Positions 52,463 through 63,811 are shown, counted from the stretch's first letter. The stretch: 64,000 nt of DNA from Maribacter spongiicola (GCF_004364165.1 NZ_SOAY01000010.1:833098-897097); one strand, 5' to 3'. Program-made: numbers and translations. Notes: generated from the sequence alone by a model not told the origin.

Positions 52463-53086
52463 ATGGCTAGAAGAGCAGGAGCACCAGAAGTTAGTGCGGG
52501 TTCAATGGCAGACATAGCTTTCCTTTTACTTATCTTTTTCTTGGTAACTACTACTATTGAAACAGATGCAGGATTGGATCGTATGTTACCGCCAATGGAG
52601 CCACCAACGGAAGCACCACCAATTATTAAACAAAAAAACATTTTTACGGTTAATATTAACCGAAATGGTCAATTGTTGGTGGAAGATGAGATTCTTTCAA
52701 TAGATAAATTGCGTGAAAAAGCAATGGCGTTTTTAGACAACGGTGGAGCACCATCAGGAAGTCCGGATTACTGTAATTACTGTAAAGGAAAACGTAATGC
52801 TGAATCTTCGGATAATCCGACGAAAGCAATTATCTCTTTGAAGAATGATCGTGAAACAAAGTATAGTACATACATTACAGTTCAAAATGAATTGGTAGGT
52901 GCATACAATGATCTTAGAAATAGAGAAGCAAAACGTTTATTCGGTAAAGATTACGTTGCTATGGAAGCTGAGTATTTAAATCCTGAAACTGATGATTCTG
53001 TAAAAGAAGAATTAAAAGAAAAAGTGACAAGAATACAAGGGTTGTTTCCACAAAAATTATCTGAAGCTGAAACTTCAAGCGAATAA
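52463..53086 (+). CDS. exbD: ExbD/TolR family protein (long form)
   Basis: This 207-residue ExbD has the transmembrane helix GSMADIAFLLLIFFLVTTTI with the essential Asp, then a Pro-rich stretch. The periplasmic domain has DYCNYCKGKRNAESSDNP, the same C-x2-C motif as its paralogue at 8035. AYNDLRNREAKRLFG is also shared. Here it is in a full cluster with ExbB. Confidence 0.9.
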   Translation: MARRAGAPEVSAGSMADIAFLLLIFFLVTTTIETDAGLDRMLPPMEPPTEAPPIIKQKNIFTVNINRNGQLLVEDEILSIDKLREKAMAFLDNGGAPSGSPDYCNYCKGKRNAESSDNPTKAIISLKNDRETKYSTYITVQNELVGAYNDLRNREAKRLFGKDYVAMEAEYLNPETDDSVKEELKEKVTRIQGLFPQKLSEAETSSE

Positions 53087-53108
53087 TTAATAAATTAAAA
53101 GTAACACT

Positions 53109-53591
53109 ATGTCAAAATTTGCAAAGAAAAAAGATGGAGAGGTACCAGCGGTATCAACAGCTTCCTTACCTGACATTGTATTTATGCTTTTGTTTTTCTT
53201 TATGACGGTAACCGTTATGAAAGATAGTTCCTTGAAAGTTGAAAACGTACTTCCGAACGCTAGTGAAGTAAAGAAATTGGAAAAGAAAGATCGTGTAATC
53301 TATATCTATGTTGGTAAGCCAACTAAAGAATATGAGAAAACATTTGGTACAGAACCAAAGATTCAATTGAACGATAAATTTGCTAGTCCGTCAGAAGTCG
53401 GTGATTATATTTTAATGGAAAGAGCTAAAAAGCCTCAAGAAATTCAAAATGTATTGACCACAGCGCTTAAGGTTGATAAGAACGCTAATATGGGATTAAT
53501 ATCCGATATTAAACAAGAGTTAAGAAAAGTAAACGCTTTAAAGGTAAATTATACTACCTATGAAGGTGATGCTTTCAATAATCTACAATAG
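53109..53591 (+). CDS. exbD: ExbD/TolR family protein (short form)
   Basis: This 160-residue second ExbD has the helix TASLPDIVFMLLFFFMTVTV with the conserved Asp, KKDRVIYIYVGKPTKE and the C-terminal ALKVNYTTYEGDAF. It is a paralogue of the gene at 8657. It closes the ExbB operon and is followed by a terminator at 53618. Confidence 0.9.
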   Translation: MSKFAKKKDGEVPAVSTASLPDIVFMLLFFFMTVTVMKDSSLKVENVLPNASEVKKLEKKDRVIYIYVGKPTKEYEKTFGTEPKIQLNDKFASPSEVGDYILMERAKKPQEIQNVLTTALKVDKNANMGLISDIKQELRKVNALKVNYTTYEGDAFNNLQ

Positions 53592-53617
53592 TTAGTTAAG
53601 TAGAATATTACATTTTC

Positions 53618-53651
53618 AAAACGCTTCAAATTTATTTGAAGCGTTTTTTAT
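53618..53651 (+). terminator. terminator of the exb cluster
   Basis: A perfect 13-bp stem, AAAACGCTTCAAA with TTTGAAGCGTTTT, and a T run lie 27 bases after the last ExbD stop. Confidence 0.85.
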
Positions 53652-53668
53652 TTCATTAACTTTACTTT

Positions 53669-54337
53669 ATGCGTTTTGTAATTCTATTTTTTTTAATTGT
53701 ATTTCAGTCTCAAGCTCAAGTAGAAAATGACAGTATTAGTGATGACCGTTATTTTGAAGATCAGTTCTACTTAGGTCTTTCCTATAACTTTATACTGAAT
53801 CACCCCGAGGGTGCTAATCAACGTAATTTATCTTACGGTCTACAAGCTGGGGTTATTAAAGATATCCCATTAAATAATACCGGAACTAATGCTATTGGTA
53901 TTGGTGCTGGTTTAGCTTTAAATAGTTATTATTCGAATTTGGTCTCGAACATATCTAATGACATAATTACATACAGTATTAATAATGATATTACGAGAAG
54001 TAAGTTAGAAACGCATTTATTAGAGTTTCCATTAGAATTTAGATGGCGTAATTCTACAGCTGAAGAATATAAATTTTGGAGAATATATGGTGGTATTAAA
54101 GCTGCTTATGTATTAGGTGCTAGATCAAAGTTTGATTTAGATTCCATAAGCGAGGGTTTTACTAATACTGATATTACAAAGTTTCAGTATGGGCTTACAT
54201 TAAATTTTGGTTATAATACATTTAATTTACATGCTTATTATGCACTAACCGAACTCTTTAATGGTAATGCTTCTGTCAATGGTGAAGTTCTACAATATAG
54301 ACCTTTACGAATAGGTCTCATTTTTTACATCTTATAG
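53669..54337 (+). CDS. PorT-like outer-membrane beta-barrel protein
   Basis: A signal peptide (ends QSQAQ, residue 17) precedes an 8-strand-like barrel: FYLGLSYNFIL, GLQAGVIKDIPLNN, IGIGAGLALNSYYS, TLNFGYNTFNLHAYYAL. The last strand is RPLRIGLIFYIL. PorT-family proteins occur with the T9SS apparatus in Bacteroidetes, but this could be another barrel of the same fold. It converges on the PAP2-like gene with a short overlap. Confidence 0.65.
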   Translation: MRFVILFFLIVFQSQAQVENDSISDDRYFEDQFYLGLSYNFILNHPEGANQRNLSYGLQAGVIKDIPLNNTGTNAIGIGAGLALNSYYSNLVSNISNDIITYSINNDITRSKLETHLLEFPLEFRWRNSTAEEYKFWRIYGGIKAAYVLGARSKFDLDSISEGFTNTDITKFQYGLTLNFGYNTFNLHAYYALTELFNGNASVNGEVLQYRPLRIGLIFYIL

Positions 54338-54937
54338 CCAGAATCTAACTGTTAATAACTGGGATAATATGCCAATAAAAAGCCCTACAACAAGTTCTAT
54401 TGGGGTGTGAGCCTTCAGGTTCAATCTTGCACTTATAATGCCTCCCGTAAATAGTATAAATACGCTTATCGCAATTATAAGGTTTATTTCAAAATGAATA
54501 CTTAGGTTAATTAGGTACATAAGTAGCCCGCTTACCCCTACTGCATGTAAGCTAGTTTTAAAATTTAACAGTACAAGTAAAATACATGCAATAGTGGCGC
54601 CTAAGAGCCCTGTAAAGTAAAAATAGAGCTCACTTACATAATTGTTCGGAATAACCTTATATAAGATCAGTAGAAGTATAGAAGCATGTATATATAAAGG
54701 GTATTTTCTTTCTTTAACGGTCTCTAACGAGATGGAATGTACCAGTCCCAAGTTTTTTAATATTAAAAATGTTACAATGGGTATAATAACAGTTAATATA
54801 AAGATGGGTAAAATACTGGCACTTTGTATTTCTAATGGCGTATATTTTGGCGTAATTAGAAAGTAGGCCACTGTACCGCCAATTGGCATAAAAAGTGGAT
54901 GTAATAAATAAGATATGAAATTAGAGAAAACCTTCAT
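54332..54937 (-). CDS. PAP2-like membrane protein
   Basis: This 201-residue protein has six hydrophobic helices. Three segments echo the PAP2 phosphatase signature. VKERKYPL (K-x-R) is near residue 75. TSLHAVG stands in place of PSGH. ARLNLKAHTPIELVVG has R-x5-H but Glu instead of the usual Asp. The changed residues make catalysis uncertain. It lies 1 base beyond the rpoN stop on the same strand, so they are probably co-transcribed. Confidence 0.6.
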   Translation of the reverse strand: MKVFSNFISYLLHPLFMPIGGTVAYFLITPKYTPLEIQSASILPIFILTVIIPIVTFLILKNLGLVHSISLETVKERKYPLYIHASILLLILYKVIPNNYVSELYFYFTGLLGATIACILLVLLNFKTSLHAVGVSGLLMYLINLSIHFEINLIIAISVFILFTGGIISARLNLKAHTPIELVVGLFIGILSQLLTVRFWL

Positions 54938-56394
54938 TAGATTTCTTTTCTCATACGTGCAACCGGTATATTTAACTGCTCTCTATACTTTGCTACGGTC
55001 CTTCTTGCAATAGGGTATCCTTTTTCTTTTAAAATAGCTGCAAGTTTATCATCGGTAAGTGGCTTCTTTTTTGTCTCATTCTGGATAACAGTCTCTAAAA
55101 TCTTCTTGATTTCTTTTGTGGAGACATCTTCACCTTGTTCGTTTTTCATCGATTCGGAAAAATATTCTTTTATCAGCTTTGTGCCGTAAGGTGTATCTAC
55201 ATATTTACTATTTGCCACCCTAGAAACAGTTGAAACATCCATGCCTATTTCGTCAGCTATATCTTTTAGGATCATTGGGCGTAAATTACGCTCATCACCA
55301 GTTAAAAAATATTCTTTTTGATATTGCATAATAGAGTTCATTGTAATGAACAACGTTTGCTGGCGTTGTCTTATGGCATCTATAAACCACTTTGCAGCAT
55401 CTAGCTTTTGCTTAATGAACATTACAGTGTCTTTTTGAGATTTAGACTTGTCTTTGGCTTCTTTGTAGCCTTTAAGCATATTGCTATATTCTCTAGACAC
55501 GTGTAGCTCTGGCGCATTTCTACCATTCAAGGTTAATTCTAGCTCACCGTCGGTAATTCTTATTGCGAAATCGGGCACAACATGTTCTACCATTCTATTA
55601 TTTCCAGAATAAGAGCCACCTGGTTTCGGATTCAGTCTCTCTATTTCACTGATGGCATTTTTTAATTCTGCTTCGGTAATGTTGTGTTTTTGAATTAACT
55701 TTTGATAATGTTTTTTGGTAAAATGTTCAAAAGACTTCTTAAGTATTTCGGTTGCAAGTTCTATACTTGGTGTAATATCTTTGCGCTCTAATTGAATAAT
55801 TAGACACTCTTCTAAAGTTCTAGCTCCGACCCCAGGTGGATCCAAATCTTGTACGATAGATAGTATTTTGGTAATAGTAGCTTCATCGGTATAGACGTTT
55901 TGGGTAAATGCCAAATCGTCCATAATATCTGTGATGGGTCTACGGATGTAGCCACTTTCGTCTACACTGCCAACAAGAAACTCCGCTATATTCCACTCAT
56001 CATCGGTAAGATAAAACGTGTTCAGTTGATTTATTAAATACTGATTAAAAGAAATACCTGCTGCATAAGGCACGCTTTTTTCTTCATCATCTGAACTGTA
56101 GTTGTTTGCCTTGGTGCGGTAATCAGGAATTTCGTCATCACTTAAATAATCATCAATATTGATGTCTTCGGTATTGATGGTTTCATTATCTGATGCATCA
56201 TCGTAAACATCATCATAGTCGTCTGAAGTAGTTTCTACGTCCTCTTTACCGGTCTCTAAAGCCGGATTCTCCTCTAATTCTTGTTTCAGACGTTGCTCAA
56301 ATGCCTGCGTAGGCAATTGAATCAGCTTCATCAATTGAATTTGCTGTGGAGATAACTTTTGAGATAATTTAAATGATAGGTGTTGTTTTAGCAT
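54937..56394 (-). CDS. rpoN: RNA polymerase sigma-54 factor RpoN
   Basis: This 485-residue sigma-54 has region I with the Gln-rich KLSPQQIQLMKLIQLPT and NPALETG. A very acidic region II (about 60-105) and the core-binding domain follow. The C-terminal RpoN box is ARRTVAKYRE. Sigma-54 needs an AAA+ activator; none is in the window. It ends just before the PAP2-like gene and follows asnS by 39 bases. Confidence 0.95.
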   Translation of the reverse strand: MLKQHLSFKLSQKLSPQQIQLMKLIQLPTQAFEQRLKQELEENPALETGKEDVETTSDDYDDVYDDASDNETINTEDINIDDYLSDDEIPDYRTKANNYSSDDEEKSVPYAAGISFNQYLINQLNTFYLTDDEWNIAEFLVGSVDESGYIRRPITDIMDDLAFTQNVYTDEATITKILSIVQDLDPPGVGARTLEECLIIQLERKDITPSIELATEILKKSFEHFTKKHYQKLIQKHNITEAELKNAISEIERLNPKPGGSYSGNNRMVEHVVPDFAIRITDGELELTLNGRNAPELHVSREYSNMLKGYKEAKDKSKSQKDTVMFIKQKLDAAKWFIDAIRQRQQTLFITMNSIMQYQKEYFLTGDERNLRPMILKDIADEIGMDVSTVSRVANSKYVDTPYGTKLIKEYFSESMKNEQGEDVSTKEIKKILETVIQNETKKKPLTDDKLAAILKEKGYPIARRTVAKYREQLNIPVARMRKEI

Positions 56395-56432
56395 TAGTTT
56401 ATTCTAGTACTTGTAAAAGTAACTAAATCCGC

Positions 56433-57866
56433 TTAGAATTCGGCATTCTGTGGTGTTCTTGGAAACGGAATTACATCTCTAATATTACCCATGCCAGTTG
56501 CAAAAAGAACCAAACGTTCAAAACCTAGTCCAAACCCGCTATGTTCTGCAGTACCGAACTTTCTTAAATCTAAGTACCACCATAATTCTTTTTCGTCGAT
56601 ACCCAATTCTTTGATTTTCTCTTTTAAAACATCTAAGCGTTCTTCTCTTTGAGAACCACCAACGATTTCCCCAATACCAGGAAATAAAATATCCATAGCT
56701 CTAACGGTTTTGCCATCTTCATTTAAACGCATGTAGAAAGCCTTAATTTTCGCTGGATAATCAAATAAGATTACCGGACACTTAAAATGTTTTTCTACTA
56801 GGTAGCGCTCATGCTCACTTTGTAAATCGGTACCCCATTCTTCAATAGGATAGGTGAATTGCTTCTTTTTATTAGGCTTGCAATTTTTAAGAATTTCAAT
56901 GGCCTCTGTATAGCTTACCCTTTTAAAGTTGTTGTCTACTACGAACTTTAATTTTTCAATCAACGCCATATCGCTACGTTGTGCCTGTGGCTTACTTTTC
57001 TCTTCGTCCAATAATCTATTTTCTAAAAACTCTAAATCTTCTTGACAATGGGTCAATGTATATGAAATAACGTTTTTAATAAAGTCTTCTGCAAGGTCCA
57101 TATTTGCATCTAAATCGAAGAATGCCATTTCTGGCTCAATCATCCAAAATTCAGCCAAATGTCTAGAAGTATTCGAGTTTTCGGCTCTAAATGTTGGTCC
57201 AAATGTATAAACTTTACCTAATGCCATTGCATAAGCTTCGGCTTCTAATTGACCAGATACCGTTAAGTTGGTTTCTTTTCCGAAAAAATCTTCTTTAAAA
57301 TTTACATGACCATCTTCTGTCAATGGCGGATTTTTTTCATCTAACGTAGTTACGCGAAACATTTCGCCGGCCCCTTCAGCATCAGATCCAGTTATAATTG
57401 GTGCATGAAAATAGTTGAATCCGTTTTCTCTGAAATAGTTGTGAATGGCAAAAGATAGGGTAGACCTAACACGCATAATTGCAGCGAAAGTGTTCGTTCT
57501 AATTCTTAAATGTGCCTTTTCTCTCAAGAACTCTAAAGAGTGTTTTTTTGGTTGTATAGGATATTCTTCTGGATCTGCAACACCCAATACTTCTAAGGCG
57601 CTAACTTGAATTTCTACAGATTGTCCGTGTCCTTGACTTTCAACAAGTGTACCCGTAACTTTTAGAGCGGCACCTGTGTTTACCTTCTTTAATAATTCTT
57701 CATCGAAATTTTCAAAATCAACCACACATTGAATAGTGCCTAAAGTTGAACCATCATTAAGAGCAATAAATCTGTTGCTTCTAAAAGTACGTACCCAACC
57801 TTTAATAGTTATTTCTTGTAGTAAGTTTTTACTAGCTAGTAATTCTTTTATTGTAACTAAACGCAT
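56433..57866 (-). CDS. asnS: asparagine-tRNA ligase
   Basis: This 477-residue class IIb synthetase has the OB-fold anticodon domain ([19 protein letters not shown]), motif 2 around [15 protein letters not shown] and motif 3 [17 protein letters not shown]. The [15 protein letters not shown] ending is typical of AsnRS. It is cytoplasmic and starts with ATG at 57866. It stands upstream of rpoN on the same strand. Confidence 0.95.
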   Translation of the reverse strand: MRLVTIKELLASKNLLQEITIKGWVRTFRSNRFIALNDGSTLGTIQCVVDFENFDEELLKKVNTGAALKVTGTLVESQGHGQSVEIQVSALEVLGVADPEEYPIQPKKHSLEFLREKAHLRIRTNTFAAIMRVRSTLSFAIHNYFRENGFNYFHAPIITGSDAEGAGEMFRVTTLDEKNPPLTEDGHVNFKEDFFGKETNLTVSGQLEAEAYAMALGKVYTFGPTFRAENSNTSRHLAEFWMIEPEMAFFDLDANMDLAEDFIKNVISYTLTHCQEDLEFLENRLLDEEKSKPQAQRSDMALIEKLKFVVDNNFKRVSYTEAIEILKNCKPNKKKQFTYPIEEWGTDLQSEHERYLVEKHFKCPVILFDYPAKIKAFYMRLNEDGKTVRAMDILFPGIGEIVGGSQREERLDVLKEKIKELGIDEKELWWYLDLRKFGTAEHSGFGLGFERLVLFATGMGNIRDVIPFPRTPQNAEF

Positions 57867-57959
57867 GATGTTGAATTGAAAATTAAAGACCCAAAGATAG
57901 GATTTTGTTAAAAAATAATGAGTTTATAAAGCTATATAAACAAAGCAAAATGATTTTAA

Positions 57960-60347
57960 TTAGTTGTTATTTTCATCTTGTGGTAAAATGTCTATTTGCG
58001 GCTTTTTTAGTGTTTGCTTGTTTGCAATACTTTTTTCTAATGATAAAAGTAATGATGGTAATAAAATTAAGTTGGCCAACATCGCAAGTAACAGTGTTGC
58101 AGAAACTAGTGAGCCTAAAGCTACCGTACCACCAAAATTAGATATTACAAAGACAGAGAAACCGAAAAATAAAACGATAGAGGTGTAGAACATACTAACC
58201 CCTGTTTCTCTTAGGGCATTATATACTGATTTTTCTATGCGCCAGTTATTTGCGGTGAGTTCTTGCCTATACTTTGCGAGAAAGTGTATGGTGTCATCGA
58301 CCGAAATGCCAAATGCGATACTAAATACTAATATGGTAGATGGTTTTATGGGTACGCCAACAAAGCCCATAATACCCGCAGTAATGACCAATGGCAATAA
58401 ATTGGGTATCAAAGAAATAACAATCATTCTAAACGATCGAAACAAGTAGGCCATAAAAAGTGCAATTAGTCCGATTGCTAAAGCAAGAGACATAATCAGA
58501 TTTTTAACTAGATACTTTGTTCCTTTTAAGAATAACAATGCGCTACCGGTCATATAAACGTTATATCGTTCAGCAGGGAATATTTTCGTAATATTCTCTA
58601 GTAATCGCTGTTCGATTTCTTCCATTCGGCTAGTGTTGACATCTCGCATAAAGGTGGTCATTCTAGCAGTTTGACCAGTGCTATCAACAAAAGCTTTTAG
58701 TAAATCTCCATTATCACCCGATTTACGGGCAACATCCATAATAAAGGTGTTTTCTTGACTGGTAGGTAGTTGGTAATATTTTGGAATTCCATTATAGAAT
58801 GCCTGTTTAGAGTATTTTACCAAATTCACTACAGATACCGGAGTTGAAAGTTCAGGAATTTCTTCGATAACTTCCCCAAGTTGATTCATGCGCTTTAGGG
58901 TTACAGGCTTTAAAACACCTTTAGGAGATTTCGTATCTACTACAATCTCTACTGGCATAATCCCTTTGAACTCTTTTTCAAAAAAACGTATGTCATGAAA
59001 AAATTCAGCATTCTTCGGCATATCTTCAATAGGGCTGCCTGATATTCTTATTTGATAAATTCCAATAATACTGATAACTAATAATGAGATAGAAACAATA
59101 TAGACCGTAATTCTTCTATGTCTAACAATACGCTCCATCCACTGTACAAAGGCATCAATCCATTTTTTATTTAAATGTTTTAAATGCTTTGTTTTTGGTA
59201 GCGGCATAAAGCTATACACAATTGGGATAATTAATAGCGACAACACAAAAATGCCTATTATATTTATGGAGGCTACAATACCAAATTCTTTTAAAAGGGT
59301 ACTATCGGTAATAATAAATGTAGCAAAACCTGAAGCCGTAGTGATGTTTGTCATCAATGTGGCATTCCCAATTTTAGAAATTACACGTTGTAATGAAAGT
59401 GCTTGATTACCATGTTTTTTAACTTCTTGCTGATATTTATTAATTAAAAATATACAGTTGGGTATACCGATAACAATAATTAACGGTGGGATAAGTGCAG
59501 TGAGTACGGTAATCTCGTATTGTAGTAATCCAAGAAAACCAAAAGCCCACATTACTCCAATAATCACAACACACATAGAAATGAATGTTGCCCGTACACT
59601 TCTAAAGAAAAAGAAGAAAATTAATGAGGTCACGCCAAGTGCTGCAAGAATAAATTTACCAATTTCATCAATAATATTTTGAGAGTTCATGGTTCTGACA
59701 TAAGGCATTCCAGATATGTGAACATCTAAATTGGTCTCTTCTTCAAATTTTTTGACTAATGTATTTATGTCCTGTAGAATAAAATCTTTTCTAACCGAGG
59801 TGTTAACAATATCCTTGTCTAAATTGACTATGGTTCTAATCGTTTTACTTTCCTTATTGTAAAGTAAATTATCGTAAAATGGAATATCATTAAATAGATG
59901 GTTGGTAATGCTGTCTATTTCTTTTTTAGACTTTAGCTCTCCATTAATTAAGGGGCGCATTTTAAACTGTTGTAACTCATTGTCCTTGACCAATTCTTTA
60001 AGATTATCGGTCGAAATAACGAATTCTACTTCAGGAAAAGCCGCAAGTTGCTTGCTCAGCTTATTCCAACGATTAAAATTTGCAGGTGTAAATAAGGCAC
60101 TATCACGTATGGCAAATACTACAGCGTTACCTTCTTCGCCAAATTTGCTAAGAAAATCTTGGTATTGCTGATTTACGGGGTGGTCGTCTGGTAGTAAGTT
60201 TGTTTGTGAGCTCGAAAATCGCATGTATTGCCATTGCCAGCCCATGAAAATGGTGAAACCGGCAATCAATAGTAAAATTAAGATTCTATTGCGGAGAATT
60301 ATGTTTGCCGTTTTAGGCCAAAATCCTTTCGTAAGTTTAGCTACCAT
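57960..60347 (-). CDS. RND/MMPL-family transporter with SSD-like domains
   Basis: This 795-residue protein (ATG 60347; the TTG 21 bases upstream is rejected) has 12 predicted transmembrane helices in two sets of 1+5. Each set is preceded by a large periplasmic loop, the RND/MMPL (sterol-sensing-like) layout. Conserved pieces include TALIPPLIIVIGIPNCIFLINK and FSIAFGISVDDTIHFLAKYR, the latter with the Asp pair for proton coupling. Such proteins export lipids or hopanoid-like compounds; the cargo here is unknown. Length and topology suggest a stand-alone exporter. Confidence 0.85.
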   Translation of the reverse strand: MVAKLTKGFWPKTANIILRNRILILLLIAGFTIFMGWQWQYMRFSSSQTNLLPDDHPVNQQYQDFLSKFGEEGNAVVFAIRDSALFTPANFNRWNKLSKQLAAFPEVEFVISTDNLKELVKDNELQQFKMRPLINGELKSKKEIDSITNHLFNDIPFYDNLLYNKESKTIRTIVNLDKDIVNTSVRKDFILQDINTLVKKFEEETNLDVHISGMPYVRTMNSQNIIDEIGKFILAALGVTSLIFFFFFRSVRATFISMCVVIIGVMWAFGFLGLLQYEITVLTALIPPLIIVIGIPNCIFLINKYQQEVKKHGNQALSLQRVISKIGNATLMTNITTASGFATFIITDSTLLKEFGIVASINIIGIFVLSLLIIPIVYSFMPLPKTKHLKHLNKKWIDAFVQWMERIVRHRRITVYIVSISLLVISIIGIYQIRISGSPIEDMPKNAEFFHDIRFFEKEFKGIMPVEIVVDTKSPKGVLKPVTLKRMNQLGEVIEEIPELSTPVSVVNLVKYSKQAFYNGIPKYYQLPTSQENTFIMDVARKSGDNGDLLKAFVDSTGQTARMTTFMRDVNTSRMEEIEQRLLENITKIFPAERYNVYMTGSALLFLKGTKYLVKNLIMSLALAIGLIALFMAYLFRSFRMIVISLIPNLLPLVITAGIMGFVGVPIKPSTILVFSIAFGISVDDTIHFLAKYRQELTANNWRIEKSVYNALRETGVSMFYTSIVLFFGFSVFVISNFGGTVALGSLVSATLLLAMLANLILLPSLLLSLEKSIANKQTLKKPQIDILPQDENNN

Positions 60348-60419
60348 AACTGTTTTTGCAGGACTCAAAGGTAACTATTAGCTACATCTGTTCCTAAATT
60401 GAAAAGTTTAAATTTTATA

Positions 60420-60453
60420 CAATAAAATAAAGCTACCGAATAGGGTAGCTTTA
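60420..60453 (-). terminator. terminator after frr
   Basis: On the minus strand, TAAAGCTACC pairs with GGTAGCTTTA (10 bp, six-base loop) and runs into TTTTATT. It lies about 25 bases after the frr stop. Confidence 0.7.
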
Positions 60454-60478
60454 CTTACGTATTTTTGACTTTAGATAC

Positions 60479-61033
60479 TTATATTTTCATAATCTCTGCT
60501 TCTTTTTTCATCAAAAAGTCATCGATTTTTTTGGTAAAAGCATCTGTTAGAACTTGTACATCTGCAGTGGCATTCTTTTGAAGGTCTTCAGAGATATCCA
60601 AATCTTTTATTTCTTTATTTGCATCTTGTCTTGCACTACGCACACCAACTTTTGCATGTTCAGATTCTGCCTTTGCCTGTTTTGTAAGTTGAATTCTGCG
60701 TTCTTCTGTCAGTGGTGGCACGTTGATGATGATCATATCGCCGTTGTTCATAGGGTTGAAACCTAGATTGGCATTCATAATCGCTTTTTCAATTTCTTGA
60801 AGCATGTTCTTTTCCCATGGTTGAACAGAAATCGTTCTACCGTCTGGGGTATTCACATTGGCGACCTGAGATAATGGTGTTTGTGACCCATAATAGTCAA
60901 CCATAACAGATGACAACATTGCAGGGCTCGCTTTACCGGCTCTAATTTTTAAAAATTCACGTTCTAAATGCGCTATAGCGGCATCCATGCCTTCTTTTGT
61001 AGCGTCTAAAACAAATTGTACTTCTTCGTTCAT
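60479..61033 (-). CDS. frr: ribosome recycling factor
   Basis: RRF splits post-termination ribosomes with EF-G. The 184-residue protein has the family segments LEREFLKIRAGKASPAML, VQPWEKNMLQEIEKAI, LGFNPMNNGDMIIINVPPLT and the coiled stem ERRIQLTKQAKAESEHAKVG. It follows pyrH by 45 bases, the usual pyrH-frr pair. Confidence 0.96.
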   Translation of the reverse strand: MNEEVQFVLDATKEGMDAAIAHLEREFLKIRAGKASPAMLSSVMVDYYGSQTPLSQVANVNTPDGRTISVQPWEKNMLQEIEKAIMNANLGFNPMNNGDMIIINVPPLTEERRIQLTKQAKAESEHAKVGVRSARQDANKEIKDLDISEDLQKNATADVQVLTDAFTKKIDDFLMKKEAEIMKI

Positions 61034-61078
61034 ATAATAAGTATATAGCTATCTCAATATCATAAACTATACCGAAAG

Positions 61079-61786
<708 letters not shown>

Positions 61787-61805
61787 CTAAATATTAATTT
61801 GCCAC

Positions 61806-61813
61806 CAAAAATA
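61806..61813 (-). promoter_or_regulatory. -7 element TATTTTTG for pyrH-frr
   Basis: It fits TAnnTTTG on the minus strand, 19 bases before the pyrH ATG. A TTTG lies 24 bases further upstream, slightly beyond the usual -33 spacing. Confidence 0.45.
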
Positions 61814-61871
61814 ATGAAAATATTTGATGGGCGTGGTCAAATTTTAAACAAGCAAAATATAATTCTTTAAG

Positions 61872-61900
61872 TTTGGGTGGTTACATATTATCTATCTTTG
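61872..61900 (+). promoter_or_regulatory. promoter of the M61 protease gene (TTTG-N17-TATCTTTG)
   Basis: TTTG (61872-61875), 17 bases and TATCTTTG (61893-61900) match the Bacteroidetes sigma-A -33/-7 pattern, 27 bases before the ATG at 61928. It excludes the longer reading-frame start at 61877, which would lie inside the promoter. Confidence 0.6.
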
Positions 61901-61927
61901 GTAACCATTATTTTTAAATTCGTTCAT

Positions 61928-63811
61928 ATGAAGTTTTTTATAAAAAAAAATGTATTAGTTATAGCTATCGCTTTAATTTTAAGTGCCTGTGGTGCAGGTA
62001 AGGCTATAGTTTCAGTTGAGAATGCGCCGATTGTTGCGGCTATAGATTTGGTGAATGTGATAGATGATAGAGTTCAGGTCGATTTGAACCCTGGGGCTTT
62101 TGCCACATCTACTGTTATTTTCAGTATTCCGAAGACAGTGCCCGGAACCTATAGTTCTGATAATTACGGACAGTATATTCAAGATTTTAAGGCTCTTGAT
62201 TATAACGGAAATCCACTACCGTTTACAAAAATTGATGAGAATTCTTGGAGTATTTCCAATGGTACTCAACTTAATAAAGTTCTATATTGGGTAAATGATA
62301 CTTATGATACCGAGAATGAAATTGATGATGCAGTATTTTCTCCTGCAGGTACAAATATTGCTGCTGGTAGTAATTTCATGCTTAACCTACACGGTTTCGT
62401 TGGTTATTTTGATGGATTTAAAGAAGTGCCTTATTCAATTCTGATAAAAAAACCTGCAGATCTAATTGCGACAACCACACTTTCTAAAGAACCAAATAGA
62501 AAAGCAGATCCTCTATGGGATGGATTTGTAGCTAAACGTTATTTTGAGGTTATTGATAACCCTATTATGTATGCGAAGCCGAATACAGAGACTTTTGAGA
62601 TTAATGGAATAACGGTTACGTTAAGTCTTTTTTCTCCGAATAATGTGTACAAGGCTGCTGATTTAAAGGAAAAAATGGTTTCTATGATGGGTGCGCAAAA
62701 AAAGTTTTTGGGTGATGTTGATAGTACAAAAGAATACAACATATTATTGTATCTATCTGATGTTAATATACCAGATGCTCAGGGTTTCGGTGCATTAGAG
62801 CACCATACTTCTACTGTTGTTGTGTTGCCGGAAGCAATGGATGTAGGTCGTCTTGAACAAGCTATGGTTGATGTGGTATCGCACGAATTTTTTCATATTG
62901 TAACACCGCTTTCGGTGCATTCAAAAGAGATACAATATTTTGATTTTAACGATCCAAAAATGTCTGAACATTTATGGATGTATGAGGGAACTACAGAATA
63001 TTTCGCCAACCTATTCCAGATTCAGCAAGGTCTAATTTCTGAGAAAGATTTTTATGAGCGTATGCTGGGTAAAATCACTAATTCTAAGTTTTATGATGAT
63101 AGTATGTCTTTTACTGTAATGAGCAAAAATATATTAGAAGAGCCTTATGAGCCTAATTATGCCAATGTCTATGAGAAGGGCGCTTTGATTAATATGTGTC
63201 TTGATATCATTTTAAGAGAAAAAAGTAATGGTGAAAAAGGGATGCTTTGGTTAATGAAAGAATTGTCCAAAAAATACGGTACTGATATTCCTTTTGAAGA
63301 TGAAGCTTTGTTACCTGAAATCGTTTCTATGACCTATCCAGAAGTTGATGTGTTTTTTAAGGAACATGTAATTGGTACTACGCCTATTGATTATGATGCC
63401 TTTCTTGTTAAGGTGGGTTTAGTTATTAATGATGTTGAGGAGCCTACGGGTTACTTCTTTGATGGTCAAGTGCCATATATGGATGTTGATGTACAAAATG
63501 ATAGTGTCGTTTTTATTCGTGAGAATATTGAATTGAATTCTTTCTTTAATGATTTAAAATTAAAGAGAGGTGATATTTTTAGAACTATAAATGAACAACA
63601 AATTAATTTAGAAACACTTCGTCCAATAATAGGAGAGAGTTTTGGGTGGACTCCAGAAACTGTTATTAGTATGACTATTGAAAGAGATGGTGAAATGATC
63701 TCTGTTTCAGGACCTGTTGGTCAACCGGTAAAGCAGGTTAAGAAGATTGTAACTTTAGAAGGTGTTACTGAAGAAGCGGTAGCCTTGCGCAATGCCTGGT
63801 TGAAGAATTAG
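61928..63811 (+). CDS. M61 family (glycyl aminopeptidase-like) lipoprotein metallopeptidase with PDZ domain
   Basis: From ATG 61928 a lipoprotein signal with lipobox LSAC (Cys22) is followed by the M61 beta domain. The zinc site is VVSHEFFHIV (HExxH) plus the third-ligand Glu in LWMYEGTTEYFA. A PDZ-like domain covers the C-terminal ~110 residues (LKLKRGDIFRTINEQQINLE). Members remove N-terminal Gly/Ala or act as periplasmic peptidases. It sits on the opposite strand between tsf and pyrH. Confidence 0.92.
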   Translation: MKFFIKKNVLVIAIALILSACGAGKAIVSVENAPIVAAIDLVNVIDDRVQVDLNPGAFATSTVIFSIPKTVPGTYSSDNYGQYIQDFKALDYNGNPLPFTKIDENSWSISNGTQLNKVLYWVNDTYDTENEIDDAVFSPAGTNIAAGSNFMLNLHGFVGYFDGFKEVPYSILIKKPADLIATTTLSKEPNRKADPLWDGFVAKRYFEVIDNPIMYAKPNTETFEINGITVTLSLFSPNNVYKAADLKEKMVSMMGAQKKFLGDVDSTKEYNILLYLSDVNIPDAQGFGALEHHTSTVVVLPEAMDVGRLEQAMVDVVSHEFFHIVTPLSVHSKEIQYFDFNDPKMSEHLWMYEGTTEYFANLFQIQQGLISEKDFYERMLGKITNSKFYDDSMSFTVMSKNILEEPYEPNYANVYEKGALINMCLDIILREKSNGEKGMLWLMKELSKKYGTDIPFEDEALLPEIVSMTYPEVDVFFKEHVIGTTPIDYDAFLVKVGLVINDVEEPTGYFFDGQVPYMDVDVQNDSVVFIRENIELNSFFNDLKLKRGDIFRTINEQQINLETLRPIIGESFGWTPETVISMTIERDGEMISVSGPVGQPVKQVKKIVTLEGVTEEAVALRNAWLKN